Part shown: piece by piece, positions 1-9,007 of the stretch
Numbering within the stretch: position 1 is the stretch's first letter
How the letters are laid out: every line of letters starts with the position of its first letter
DNA from: Flavobacteriales bacterium
GTDB taxonomy: Bacteria; Bacteroidota; Bacteroidia; Flavobacteriales; Schleiferiaceae
Assembly: GCA_002707525.1 (NCBI GenBank)
Contig: PAND01000022.1
Coordinates: forward strand, 1-64,000
Reading direction: 5' to 3'
Length of the DNA stretch: 64,000 bases
Made by a program: the position numbers and the translations under genes
Notes under the pieces: generated by a model
Told to the model about the DNA's origin: nothing
Seen by the model: only the letters and a program-made list of their open reading frames with translations
Databases searched by the model: none

Positions 1-783
1 AGAAGAATTTTCTTACGCAGTAAAGCTGGCGAGCAATACGACGAAGGTAGACGCTATACTATTCTTCAGATTTCTAAGTACATTATTTACACTGTTGTAA
101 TTGTTATCGCACTTGAAACTATTGGCGTAAAAGTAACAGCGCTGTTAGCAGCATCTACTGCGCTATTTGTGGGCTTAGGTCTTGGGCTTCAGGATGCATT
201 CAAAGACTTGAGCGCAGGAGTTATCATACTCATGGAGCGCACATTGAGTGTAGGGGATATTATTCAATTAGAAAATCAAATTGGGAAGGTAGAAGCTGTA
301 GGTCTGAGAACCACAACCGTTAGAACAAGAGATGATATTTTAATCATTGTACCTAATTCAAAATTAACGAATGAAACAGTCATTAATCTAACGCATAGCG
401 AGGAGACAACTCGTTTTGCAGTGTATGTTAGTGTAGCATTCGGAAGTGATACAGCACAAGTTTCGGATATCCTATATAACATTGCACTTGAACATCCCCA
501 AGGGGACCATAAGGAGAAACCACTTGTATTACTTAAAGATTTTGGCGATAGTGCCTTAGTATTTGAGCTTAATTTCTATACACGCGATTTGTTTTTTGTA
601 GAAAAAATTAAAAGCGATTTACGATTTGAAATTGATCAACAATTTCGAGCGAATAAAATTATTATTCCATTTCCTCAGCGAACAGTTTGGCGAGGACCCG
701 ACAGAATCACTCAATTTGGTGACGGAATAGTTGGAGCTGGAGAGATTCATCCTAACACTGATGAAGAAAGCGGTGCTGTATAA
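1..783 (+). CDS. MscS-family mechanosensitive channel, 5' end outside window
   Basis: The reading frame is open from base 1 and ends at the TAA at 781-783, so this is the C-terminal 260 codons of a longer gene. The visible part begins in the transmembrane region. It contains the Ala/Gly-rich pore-lining helix typical of MscS (ALLAASTALFVGLGLGLQD), followed by the MscS beta domain (SVGDIIQL, IVPNSKL) and the mixed alpha/beta C-terminal domain. MscS channels sit in the inner membrane and release solutes on hypo-osmotic shock. An ATG at 169 lies inside the pore helix and cannot be the true start. The sigma-54 activator follows after 8 bases, so the two are probably cotranscribed. Family assignment is firm; the N-terminal architecture cannot be seen. 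Confidence 0.93.
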   Translation, partial: RRIFLRSKAGEQYDEGRRYTILQISKYIIYTVVIVIALETIGVKVTALLAASTALFVGLGLGLQDAFKDLSAGVIILMERTLSVGDIIQLENQIGKVEAVGLRTTTVRTRDDILIIVPNSKLTNETVINLTHSEETTRFAVYVSVAFGSDTAQVSDILYNIALEHPQGDHKEKPLVLLKDFGDSALVFELNFYTRDLFFVEKIKSDLRFEIDQQFRANKIIIPFPQRTVWRGPDRITQFGDGIVGAGEIHPNTDEESGAV

Positions 784-791
784 TCAATATT

Positions 792-1955
792 ATGAGTAAA
801 ATACTACTAATAGAAGACGAAGTTGCCATTCGTAGAGTCCTCAAAAAGATTTTACTTGAAGAAGATTCTAATAACGATATCCATGAGGCAGAAGATGGCA
901 AAATAGGTGTCGAGATATTTGGTGAAGGAAATTGGGATCTTGTTTTCTGTGACATAAAAATGCCCCATCAAGATGGCGTTGAAGTCCTTGAGCATATGAT
1001 GGGGATTAACCCAGACGTACCTGTAATCATGATTTCTGGTCATGGAGATATCAATACGGCGGTTGATTGTCTTAAAAAAGGTGCCTACGACTACCTCCCA
1101 AAGCCACCAGACCTTAATAGATTACTCAGTACAGTACGGAATGCCTTAACTCAAAAAGAACTGGTAACTGAAGTAAAAACGCTTAAAAAGCGCGTGAACA
1201 AAAAGTATAAGATGATTGGGGAAAGTCAAGGCATGAAAGAGCTCAGAGAGATCATTGCCAAGGTAGCTCCTTCTGAAGCGCGCGTGCTTATTACTGGACC
1301 AAATGGCTCCGGTAAAGAACTAGTTGCACACCAAATTCACGAGCAAAGCGAGCGAAGTAAGAATCCAATAATTGAAGTTAATTGTGCGGCAATACCAGCA
1401 GAATTAATTGAAAGCGAACTTTTTGGTCACAAAAAAGGAGCATTTACTGGAGCGCAGAAAGACCGCAAAGGAAAATTTGAGCTAGCTCATGGAGGAACCT
1501 TATTTCTAGATGAAATAGGCGATATGAGCCTAGGAGCCCAGGCAAAAGTACTCCGCGCTTTGCAAGAACATAAAATCACTCCTGTTGGAGGTGATAAGAG
1601 TATTAAAGTTGATGTTCGTGTTCTAGCCGCAACGAACAAAAATTTACATAAAATGATTCAAGAAGGTAAATTTAGAGAAGATCTCTACCACCGACTTGGA
1701 GTAATTATTATGGAAGTCCCTAGTTTAAATGAACGCAGAAGTGATGTTCCATTGCTAGCAGATCACTTCTTGAATTCTATTGCGACTGAATATAAAGTGC
1801 ATCCAAAGGGAATTGATCAAGAGGCAATCATGGTATTACAAGAATACGATTGGACTGGAAACATTCGCGAATTTAGAAATGTAATGGAGCGCTTGCATAT
1901 TTTAAGCGGAAACCCAATAAGTAAGTCTTGCGTGAACAAGTTCGCAAGGAAATAA
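792..1955 (+). CDS. sigma-54-dependent response regulator lacking a DNA-binding domain
   Basis: 387 aa in NtrC/AtoC-like order. A receiver domain spans about residues 1-120, with phospho-acceptor Asp54 in FCDIKMP. A sigma-54 AAA+ domain spans about 140-375, with Walker A GPNGSGKE at 169-176, the sigma-54 contact motif GAFTGA at 216-221, and a LFLDEIGD Walker B. Family members normally carry a Fis-type helix-turn-helix after the AAA+ domain (about 440-460 aa). Here the protein stops about 10-15 residues after the AAA+ lid, so it probably acts from solution or through a partner. There is no sign of a frameshift, and the next gene has its own start 28 bases on. The kinase partner is not in the window. 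It follows the MscS gene by 8 bases. Confidence 0.9.
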   Translation: MSKILLIEDEVAIRRVLKKILLEEDSNNDIHEAEDGKIGVEIFGEGNWDLVFCDIKMPHQDGVEVLEHMMGINPDVPVIMISGHGDINTAVDCLKKGAYDYLPKPPDLNRLLSTVRNALTQKELVTEVKTLKKRVNKKYKMIGESQGMKELREIIAKVAPSEARVLITGPNGSGKELVAHQIHEQSERSKNPIIEVNCAAIPAELIESELFGHKKGAFTGAQKDRKGKFELAHGGTLFLDEIGDMSLGAQAKVLRALQEHKITPVGGDKSIKVDVRVLAATNKNLHKMIQEGKFREDLYHRLGVIIMEVPSLNERRSDVPLLADHFLNSIATEYKVHPKGIDQEAIMVLQEYDWTGNIREFRNVMERLHILSGNPISKSCVNKFARK

Positions 1956-1958
1956 GCG

Positions 1959-1973
1959 TACTTTTGCGCAAAA
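1959..1973 (+). promoter_or_regulatory. -7 box TACTTTTG overlapping palindrome TTTTGCGCAAAA
   Basis: TACTTTTG at 1959-1966 matches the Bacteroidota -7 consensus TAnnTTTG and lies 17 bases before the ATG at 1984. It overlaps a perfect 12-base palindrome at 1962-1973, which could be an operator. No good -33 TTG is seen at the usual distance. Confidence 0.4.
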
Positions 1974-1983
1974 TCATAAACAC

Positions 1984-2211
1984 ATGAGTTTTCCCAAATT
2001 CTTAATCGCCGATAATACAGATAGTCCTGAAACTATCTTCATAGTACATGCTGAATTCCCCGCATTTATTCTTAACCTAGAGAATGACGAAGTAAAATGG
2101 CTCGACGATATTAGTGATGAGAGCGAAGGCGATCTCACTAAGACCTTAGAGAGTCTCATTACAGAGGCTGAAAACTTTTACCAACGTGAAGTAGACCGTT
2201 ATAATCTCTGA
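1984..2211 (+). CDS. small acidic conserved-type hypothetical protein
   Basis: 75 aa, acidic, with no signal peptide and no membrane segment. It starts at an ATG 17 bases after a TAnnTTTG box and ends in a TGATG overlap of one base with the MATE gene, which supports real translation and coupling to it. The sequence has a beta-rich N-terminal half (FLIADN, FIVHAEFPAFILNL) and a helical Glu-rich C-terminal half. I do not recognise a named domain. It could be a small cytosolic partner of one of its neighbours, but nothing in the sequence fixes a role. Confidence 0.75.
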   Translation: MSFPKFLIADNTDSPETIFIVHAEFPAFILNLENDEVKWLDDISDESEGDLTKTLESLITEAENFYQREVDRYNL

Positions 2212-3557
2212 TGTTTTTTCGCTGGAACACATACAGTGAACAATATAAAATCAGTCTTAATCTAGCGTATCCAGTTGTAATTGGTCAACTAGGTCAAATT
2301 TTAGTAAGCGTAGCTGATTCAATAATGGTAGGTAAATTTTTGGGTACCATCCCACTTGCCGCTATTAGTTTTGCCGCATCTATACTTATCATACCCATTG
2401 TATTTGCTATTGGTGTTGCCTACGGTTTGACACCTCTTGTAGCAGGAGCTGATGGAGAGGACGATCCCGCTGCAGCTACTAAATATTTCAAGAATGGCCT
2501 GCTGCTGAACAGCATTATGGGCTTGGTGATTTTTGGGTTGGTCATGATTTTTGCCGAAGGGGCTCACTTACTTGGCCAAGATGAACGGGTGGTTCAAGAG
2601 GCCCTACCCTATGTCTATATCGTAGGATTCTCAATTCTACCTATGATGAGTTTTTTCGCATTTAAACAATTTGCCGAAGGATTAAGCGATACCAAAACAG
2701 CCATGCGTGTGAGTCTGGCAGCAAATCTTTTCAATATAATCTTAAATTATCCATTAATCACTGGTTGGGGTCCATTCCCAGAACTTGGATTAATTGGTGC
2801 TGCCGTGAGTACATTAATTACTCGATTTATCATGCTAGGCGGCTTGGCTCTGTACATAAGAAAGCAACGGAAATTTGCCTTATACTGGTCGCATTGGCGC
2901 AATTCAAAAGTTAACGGTTCCACAATAAGAGAGATACTAAATATTGGCGTTCCAAGTGGTTTACAATACGTTTTTGAAGCAGGCGCTTTCGGAATGAGCG
3001 GAGTAATAGTAGGGATGATAGGACCGGTTCAACAAGCTGCACATCAAATAGCATTAAATATTGCTTCTGTAAGTTATATGATGGTTAGTGGATTAGGAGC
3101 TGCCGCCGCAATTCGAATAGGAAATCAATTAGGTCGTAAAGACTTTCCTTTGCTGAGATTGGCAGGGCAAAGCCTTTTTCATTTGACTTTCTTTTTCATG
3201 CTCATTACAATGACTTTACTCATTGTACTGCGCAATTTCCTGCCCGAATTATATAGCATGGACCCAGAAGTACTCCAATATACCGCCGTATTAATGGTTG
3301 CCGCAGGCATCTTTCAACTCCCAGATGGTATACAAGCAACAGCCTTAGGTGCGCTCAGAGGGATTAAAGATGTGAATATCCCAACGATTATATGCTTTGT
3401 GGCCTATTGGGTAATCGCTTTACCGCTGTGCTACTATCTAGGCGTAACGTTAGAAAAAGGTCCTGTTGGCGTCTGGATAGGACTTACTGTTGGTTTAACA
3501 GTAGCGTCAATAGCACTTTACAGGCGGTTTCGTCATAAAACACTGAGAATGCACTAA
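2211..3557 (+). CDS. MATE-family multidrug/Na+ efflux transporter
   Basis: 448 aa, the usual MATE length, with about twelve hydrophobic segments arranged as two similar halves. Recognisable MATE features are the N-terminal LAYPVVIGQLGQI and VADSIMVG region, the first-half loop KQFAEGLSDTKTAM, and the second-half counterpart QATALGALRGIKDVN. MATE proteins export cationic drugs or metabolites across the inner membrane using Na+ or H+ gradients. The substrate cannot be read from the sequence. Its ATG overlaps the stop of the preceding small gene by one base. Its stop interlocks with that of the convergent M3 peptidase gene in the 4-base sequence CTAA (3554-3557). Confidence 0.92.
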   Translation: MFFRWNTYSEQYKISLNLAYPVVIGQLGQILVSVADSIMVGKFLGTIPLAAISFAASILIIPIVFAIGVAYGLTPLVAGADGEDDPAAATKYFKNGLLLNSIMGLVIFGLVMIFAEGAHLLGQDERVVQEALPYVYIVGFSILPMMSFFAFKQFAEGLSDTKTAMRVSLAANLFNIILNYPLITGWGPFPELGLIGAAVSTLITRFIMLGGLALYIRKQRKFALYWSHWRNSKVNGSTIREILNIGVPSGLQYVFEAGAFGMSGVIVGMIGPVQQAAHQIALNIASVSYMMVSGLGAAAAIRIGNQLGRKDFPLLRLAGQSLFHLTFFFMLITMTLLIVLRNFLPELYSMDPEVLQYTAVLMVAAGIFQLPDGIQATALGALRGIKDVNIPTIICFVAYWVIALPLCYYLGVTLEKGPVGVWIGLTVGLTVASIALYRRFRHKTLRMH

Positions 3558-5581
3558 CTCGCAATTCCAGCGCGCTTTAATAATGCTTCTACACTTGGAT
3601 TTCGATTCCTGAATTTCTTGTACAACTGATCTGGGGCCTCTGTTCCTCCTCGGGACAAAATCTCTGCAAAACGTGAAGCAACCTCCTTATTAAAAATCCC
3701 TTTCTCTTTGAAAAGCTCGAATGCATCGGCATCTAAGACTTCAGCCCATTTATAACTGTAATACCCCGCGCTATACCCGCCTTGAAAAATATGACTGAAC
3801 GCTGTTGATGAAATGGAGCCCTCTAGTGGTTCAAACAATTGTGTATCGGAGGTAGCATATTTTTCGAATTCAGCTATTGAGCTTTCCAATGGACTATTCA
3901 GGTTGTGGTAAGCCATGTCTAAATAACCAAAGTTCAATTGACGAAGCGTCATGTATCCCTCCATAAATTGCTGACTTTCAACAATTCTATCAATATATTC
4001 CTTTGGTAAAACTTCTCCCGTTTCATAATGCTTAGCAAATAGCTCAAGAGCTTTGGGTTCATAACACCAATTTTCTAATATTTGAGAAGGCAGTTCAACA
4101 AAATCCCAATACACATTAGTTCCTGTTAAAGAGGGGTAAGTTCCACGAGCCATCATGCCATGAAGCGCATGTCCAAATTCATGGAATAAGGTAGTTACTT
4201 CGTTAAAGGTTAAAAGAGAAGGTTTGTCAACAGTAGGTTTCGTAAAATTACAAACTATACTTACGTGGGGCCTAATTACCTTGGTTTCCTTTGCGCTCAT
4301 ACTGCGGTAACTTGTCATCCAAGCTCCTGCCCTTTTACCCTCTCTTGGGAAAAAGTCGGTATATAATAAACTTAAAAAATCACCATTCGAATCATACACC
4401 TCATAAACATCCACATCTGAGTGATAAACGGCAATCTCAACATTCTTTTTAAAGCTCAAGCCATACAGTTTGCGACTTATCTCAAAAACCCCTGAGAGAA
4501 CATTTTCTATCATGAAATAAGGCTTCAACAACGTATCATCTAATTCAAGTTTTGCTTTCTTCAACTTCTCCGACCAATAGCTAAAATCCCATGCCATCAC
4601 ATCACCTTGATGACCATGTTCCGCTGCAAAAGTTTGAACCTCCTTTAAGTCTTTTTGCGCTGCAGGTTTTGCCAATTCTTTGAGATCATTTAAAAAGGAC
4701 AGCACCGTATGAGGAGTCTTGGCCATTCTCTTATGTAAGGTCAACTCTGCGTGTGAGTTAAACCCTAAAAGCTGAGCTTTAGAATGGCGTGTATTGACCA
4801 ATCCCTTGATATTCTCTTCATTATTAAATTCATTGTCTTTTGCTGCCCTAGTACTGTAAGCACGATAAAAATGTTCGCGAAATTTAGACGAGTTCGAATA
4901 CTTCATGATACTCATGTAAGTGGGCATGTCCAAACCAAAGACAAAGCCTTCTTTATTTCTCTCCTGGGCTAAAGATTTAGCCGCTTCGACTGTAGCCGCT
5001 GACAGTCCCTCTAGTTGTTCTGTATTTGCGGCATGGTACTCAAAGTCCTGAGTTTCTTTAAGCACATTCTCGCCAAAGGAAAGAGATAGTTTACTCAACT
5101 TTTCACTATAAACTTTCAATTGCTCTCTTTGCTCGCCTTGAAGCAGCGCGCCATTGCGAACAAATCCCTCGTATGATTCTTTCAACAACCTATGCTCCTC
5201 CGAACTTAGCTCAAGATCATTCCTTTTATTCCAAACTTCTTTGATCCGTTCAAATAGCTTCTGATTTAAAAGTATTTCATTATGAAACAGGGATAACTTT
5301 GGGCTTAACTCACGCGCAATCTTTTGAATATCGTCATTCGTTTCTGCGCTGTTTAAATTGAAGAAACAGCCGCTCACAATGTTCAACTCTTCCGTTGAAA
5401 ATTCCAATTCTATCAACGTGTTTTTAAACGACGGCAATTCACTATTGGTGGAAATTACGTCAATTCTCTTTCTGCTAACATCCATCCAATGCAAGACAGA
5501 CGGCATAAAATGCTCTGGTTTAATCTTATTAAAATCTAAACTCTCAAACGGGGTTTTTGGGAACTCTATCAGTGGATTCAT
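3554..5581 (-). CDS. M3-family zinc oligopeptidase (oligopeptidase A / Dcp type)
   Basis: 675 aa, typical for bacterial M3A peptidases (oligopeptidase A and peptidyl-dipeptidase Dcp). The zinc site HEFGH is at 467-471, inside FHEFGHALHGM. The third ligand Glu lies in the downstream DFVELPSQ stretch, and the substrate-binding Tyr/His region near the C-terminus (FQGGYSAGYYSYKWAEVLDADAF is split by the usual M3 spacing) is intact. There is no signal peptide, so it is probably cytosolic and degrades short peptides. It starts at ATG 5581 and diverges from the copper ATPase with 58 bases between. Its stop interlocks with the MATE stop. Choosing between PrlC and Dcp specificity would need a tree. 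Confidence 0.93.
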   Translation of the reverse strand: MNPLIEFPKTPFESLDFNKIKPEHFMPSVLHWMDVSRKRIDVISTNSELPSFKNTLIELEFSTEELNIVSGCFFNLNSAETNDDIQKIARELSPKLSLFHNEILLNQKLFERIKEVWNKRNDLELSSEEHRLLKESYEGFVRNGALLQGEQREQLKVYSEKLSKLSLSFGENVLKETQDFEYHAANTEQLEGLSAATVEAAKSLAQERNKEGFVFGLDMPTYMSIMKYSNSSKFREHFYRAYSTRAAKDNEFNNEENIKGLVNTRHSKAQLLGFNSHAELTLHKRMAKTPHTVLSFLNDLKELAKPAAQKDLKEVQTFAAEHGHQGDVMAWDFSYWSEKLKKAKLELDDTLLKPYFMIENVLSGVFEISRKLYGLSFKKNVEIAVYHSDVDVYEVYDSNGDFLSLLYTDFFPREGKRAGAWMTSYRSMSAKETKVIRPHVSIVCNFTKPTVDKPSLLTFNEVTTLFHEFGHALHGMMARGTYPSLTGTNVYWDFVELPSQILENWCYEPKALELFAKHYETGEVLPKEYIDRIVESQQFMEGYMTLRQLNFGYLDMAYHNLNSPLESSIAEFEKYATSDTQLFEPLEGSISSTAFSHIFQGGYSAGYYSYKWAEVLDADAFELFKEKGIFNKEVASRFAEILSRGGTEAPDQLYKKFRNRNPSVEALLKRAGIAS

Positions 5582-5601
5582 TCGAACAGAAATTATTTAT
5601 A

Positions 5602-5609
5602 CGAAGATA
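5602..5609 (-). promoter_or_regulatory. possible -7 box TATCTTCG for the M3 peptidase
   Basis: Reading the minus strand, TATCTTCG lies 20 bases before the ATG at 5581. It is one mismatch from TAnnTTTG, and the same TTCG variant occurs before 34737. The divergent copA box is about 19 bases away, so the two promoters would overlap. Confidence 0.3.
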
Positions 5610-5627
5610 CGCAGGACAAACATTTAG

Positions 5628-5635
5628 TACCTTTG
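5628..5635 (+). promoter_or_regulatory. -7 box TACCTTTG, four bases before the copA ATG
   Basis: This is an exact match to the Bacteroidota TAnnTTTG element. The gap to the ATG at 5640 is AATT. With transcription normally starting a few bases after this box, the mRNA would begin at or next to the start codon. No clear -33 TTG is visible. Confidence 0.6.
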
Positions 5636-5639
5636 AATT

Positions 5640-7769
5640 ATGGCAAAATTGACGGTGAATTGGAGTCTACGAGGTATGACTTGCGCGGGATGTGCGCAAA
5701 GCGCTGCGTCAATTGCTCAAGGAAGTCCCGGCATTCATGAAGTAAAAGTTAGGTACGCTAGTCAATCTTTTAAAGCTCGCATTGTAGAAGAAACCTTTAA
5801 CCTTGAAGAATTACAAAAGAGTTTAGCACAAGCAGGGTATAGCTTAGAACCTGAAAAAGAAAGTCTTGACAAACGACTCAGTCGCGAAAAAATTGACCTT
5901 AAAAAACAGCTCTATGAACTTCTTCTGGTGCCACTTTTTGCCGTTCCTCTCCTCTACCTTGGAATGCAGCATAACATAGAAGATTCTTTTCTGTGGACAC
6001 AAGCAATTCTTGCACTCATTTTGAGTGGCTTTTTTGGACGAAAGATTCACGGTAAAGCATTCAGCCTATTATCATTCGGCGCCGTAAATATGGACACTCT
6101 TATCAGTTTTGGAAGTATTACGGCTTATCTATATTCTATGTATAATAGCATTACCGGAAAGCATGATATTTATTTTGAAAGTGCAGGACTACTTATTGCT
6201 TTTATTCTGATCGGGAAATATTTAGAACAAAGAGGGAAATTACAAAACGTAAAAGCAGTGGAAAGTCTTCTGGATTTACAGCCTCAAAATGCAATCAAAA
6301 TCATAAACGGAACTACCCTATCTGCGCGTGTTTCAGAACTGGAGGTTGATGAGTTAGTTTTAGTTAAACCTGGAGAGCTCATACCAGTTGACGGAATTGT
6401 TACAGAAGGGTTGTCATTTGTTGATGAACGTTCATTTACCGGAGAACCCAACGCTGTAACAAAGGAAAAAGGATCTCAAGTATGGGCGGGTACGGTAAAC
6501 GGAGAGGGAGGCCTTACCATCAAGGTGGTTAGTACAGGAAAATCATCCGCTCTTGGAGGCATAATAGAGGCAGTACTCAAAACTCAAGAGCAAGAAACAA
6601 ACTCTGAACAGCTCACTGACCGGATATCTAAAATATTCGTACCGTTTATTTTAGTTTTGAGCTTATTCACGGCGCTCATCTGGTTTTATATAGGAGAGCC
6701 TTTATGGTTCATTTTTGCAATTAATGTCCTAGTCATTGCTTGTCCCTGTGCACTGGGACTAGCAACGCCTTTAGCCGTAGTTGCTGCAACGGGTAGGGCA
6801 GCCAAGAGTGGCGTACTTGTAAAGAATGCTACTTCCCTTGAAAAAGCTAAACAGATTACACATGTTCTTTGGGATAAAACTGGAACCTTAACTAACGGAG
6901 AACCATCTGTGGTGGAGATATCAGGAGATATCCAGGCGTATAAAAACACACTTATTTCTCTGAATAAATATGGGTCTCACCCTCTAAATAAAGGAATGCA
7001 ACAGTATTTTGGGTTTCAAGGTGGGCTGGTAAAAGTGCGGAAATTCAGAGCAATTGCAGGAAAAGGGGTCCAAGGTAATATTGATGGTGAAACATACTAT
7101 TTAGGTTCGCCAAAATGGTACAATGAAATCACCGGAAAAACCGTTCAAACGGGTAAAACAACTTCCATTCTGTTCAATGCAAAAAATCAACTCATTACTA
7201 TTTTATTTGAAGATTCGTTGGCTGTTGGAGCGATTGAAATAATCGAACACACCAAACGCTTAGGTTTTATAAACGTCATTATTTCTGGCGACAAAGAGCA
7301 AGTGGTAAAGAAACTTAGCAATCGATTAGGTGTAGATAAGTTTTTTAGTGAAATGCTTCCCCTTGACAAGGAAGAAAAGGTGAAGCACTACAAAAATCAA
7401 GGAGGGGTGCTTATGGTTGGTGATGGAATCAATGATACCGCTGCACTTAGCAGGGCTGATGTTGGTCTTAGTTTTGTATCGGCCGCTGATGCCGCTCAAC
7501 AGAATGCGGATATAGTTATTATGCATCAAGGTGTCTTAGGTCTAAAACTATATTTGAGACTAGCACGGCAATTCATTAGTACATTGCGGGGTAACCTTAT
7601 TTGGGCTTTCGGTTATAATGTGATTGCTATTCCAATTGCCGCAGGTATACTCTACCCTACCTTTGGAATCAAATTAACACCCATGATAGCTAGTATTGCA
7701 ATGAGCATCAGCAGTATTGGCGTAGTACTTAACAGTCTACGAATGCATTTAAAGCCGTTAACATTATGA
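5640..7769 (+). CDS. copA: copper-translocating P1B-type ATPase
   Basis: 709 aa. A single N-terminal heavy-metal-associated domain carries GMTCAGC (residues 12-18). The P1B-type membrane domain has the ion-site motif CPC at 368-370, which is typical of Cu+ pumps. The phosphorylation motif DKTGT is at 412-416, followed by the P1B-specific Ser-His-Pro (GSHPL) and the hinge GDGIND. Cu+-ATPases export Cu+ to the periplasm for detoxification or cuproprotein assembly. A -7 box lies four bases before the start. The last four bases (ATGA) overlap the start of a tiny CxxC protein, suggesting translational coupling. Cu+ specificity follows from CPC in the family; Ag+ is also likely. Confidence 0.93.
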   Translation: MAKLTVNWSLRGMTCAGCAQSAASIAQGSPGIHEVKVRYASQSFKARIVEETFNLEELQKSLAQAGYSLEPEKESLDKRLSREKIDLKKQLYELLLVPLFAVPLLYLGMQHNIEDSFLWTQAILALILSGFFGRKIHGKAFSLLSFGAVNMDTLISFGSITAYLYSMYNSITGKHDIYFESAGLLIAFILIGKYLEQRGKLQNVKAVESLLDLQPQNAIKIINGTTLSARVSELEVDELVLVKPGELIPVDGIVTEGLSFVDERSFTGEPNAVTKEKGSQVWAGTVNGEGGLTIKVVSTGKSSALGGIIEAVLKTQEQETNSEQLTDRISKIFVPFILVLSLFTALIWFYIGEPLWFIFAINVLVIACPCALGLATPLAVVAATGRAAKSGVLVKNATSLEKAKQITHVLWDKTGTLTNGEPSVVEISGDIQAYKNTLISLNKYGSHPLNKGMQQYFGFQGGLVKVRKFRAIAGKGVQGNIDGETYYLGSPKWYNEITGKTVQTGKTTSILFNAKNQLITILFEDSLAVGAIEIIEHTKRLGFINVIISGDKEQVVKKLSNRLGVDKFFSEMLPLDKEEKVKHYKNQGGVLMVGDGINDTAALSRADVGLSFVSAADAAQQNADIVIMHQGVLGLKLYLRLARQFISTLRGNLIWAFGYNVIAIPIAAGILYPTFGIKLTPMIASIAMSISSIGVVLNSLRMHLKPLTL

Positions 7770-7954
7770 CCATTGATACGAAAGTAAATTGCGGAAGTTG
7801 TGTAGCCAAAATTCAAGAGGATATGAATCAGTTACTGGGCAAGGGGAATTGGAAAGTAGATACTACTTTACCCAATAAGCCATTAACATTTTCAGACAAG
7901 ATAGATGTTGAAGAATTATGGGATCTGCTTGAAGAATTCAACATGAAGGCATAA
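7766..7954 (+). CDS. tiny HMA-like protein with CGSC metal site
   Basis: 62 aa. It starts inside the last codons of copA (ATGA overlap, 7766-7769) and ends directly before the next ATG (7955). NCGSCVAKI near residues 8-16 resembles the MxCxxC loop of heavy-metal-associated domains, followed by a helix and a short strand/helix tail (VEELWDLLEEF). The Met usually two residues before the first Cys is replaced by Val. It may be a minimal copper chaperone or regulatory subunit for CopA. The adjacency and CxxC are seen directly; copper binding is inferred. It is too complete and too well coupled to look like a fragment of a broken gene. Confidence 0.7.
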   Translation: MTIDTKVNCGSCVAKIQEDMNQLLGKGNWKVDTTLPNKPLTFSDKIDVEELWDLLEEFNMKA

Positions 7955-9007
7955 ATGAAAATTGCCCTAATATCTAGATCAACGCTCTATACCCAACCAG
8001 GAGGAGATACTATTCAAGTTAACTCTACGGCTGATGGGCTTAAAAAAATAGGTCATGAAATAGCCATTGTTTTAGCAGGTCAAAAATTGCCAGAAGACGT
8101 AGAATTAATTCATGGTTTTAATTTAGGGCGCCCGGCCGATTTACTGCCGTATTTCAAAAATTTCAAGGGTAAAAAAGCACTCAGTACGCTATTTGTGGAT
8201 TACTCATCTGCGGATATGAATCGATATCCTACCCTTACTAAAATTTTGGGAGCGCATGGAATAGAATGGCTAAAAACAATATTGAGAGGGCTGAACAATA
8301 GCGATACTATTCCAAGTATTTCTTTTTTACTCCAAGGTCAGAGGAGAAGTATGCTGCGTTTACTTAGTTTATCCGATGTAGTATTTACTTCTACAATGAG
8401 TGAATTTAAGCGGATTCATCAATGGAGCAAACCTCAAGGAAAGTCTCTTCTAGAAAAGCACCAGGTCATACCGCTAGGTGTTTCTAGTCTTTTTATAAAT
8501 ACACCAATCAACAAAAAAGAGAGATCTGGTCTATTGATGGTTGGAAGATTGGAATTCTTAAAAAACCAACACACAGTTATAAACTGGGCCAATAAGCATA
8601 ACTGGCCATTAACAGTAGTGGGCGCTGCAAATAAAAATCAAAAGCGTTATGCGCACTATTGTAACTCTATCGCAGGACCAACAGTTACATTTTTAGCACA
8701 TCAAGATGAGGATGAGGTTTTGAAATTAATGGATCAACATTGTTGTTTGGTGATACCCTCTCTTTTTGAAACATACTCATTAGTGGGGTGGGAAGCTGCA
8801 GCCAGAGGCTTATCTGTGGTAGCAAACGATTCTGCGGATATGAGCGAATCATTGGCGTCAGTGGCAAACTTAATTCCTATAGAAAATGAAAAGGATTTTG
8901 TTGCTGCCATTGAAGCAGGATTGACTGAACAAAAAAAATCCCAAGTACAATTTGAAAATTATACCTGGGATCATATTTCCGCTAGGATTAATCGTGCTTA
9001 TCGCTGA
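7955..9007 (+). CDS. glycosyltransferase family 4-like protein
   Basis: 350 aa, GT-B fold. The N-terminal domain opens with KIALISRSTLYTQPGGD, the Gly-rich loop typical of GT4 enzymes. The C-terminal nucleotide-sugar domain has GRLEFLKN and the catalytic-type EX7E motif in FETYSLVGWE. GT4 enzymes are retaining and transfer a sugar from a nucleotide donor to glycans or lipids at the inner face of the membrane. Donor and acceptor cannot be deduced. The ATG follows the preceding stop with no gap, so it is in the copA transcript, an odd partnership. It overlaps the convergent lipoprotein gene by 10 bases. Confidence 0.85.
   Translation: MKIALISRSTLYTQPGGDTIQVNSTADGLKKIGHEIAIVLAGQKLPEDVELIHGFNLGRPADLLPYFKNFKGKKALSTLFVDYSSADMNRYPTLTKILGAHGIEWLKTILRGLNNSDTIPSISFLLQGQRRSMLRLLSLSDVVFTSTMSEFKRIHQWSKPQGKSLLEKHQVIPLGVSSLFINTPINKKERSGLLMVGRLEFLKNQHTVINWANKHNWPLTVVGAANKNQKRYAHYCNSIAGPTVTFLAHQDEDEVLKLMDQHCCLVIPSLFETYSLVGWEAAARGLSVVANDSADMSESLASVANLIPIENEKDFVAAIEAGLTEQKKSQVQFENYTWDHISARINRAYR

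Noticed and set aside
1930-1983. A frameshift that would have removed the HTH of the sigma-54 activator
   Set aside because: The next 28 bases in other frames show no Fis-type helix-turn-helix, and a -7 box and new gene follow directly. The short form appears genuine.
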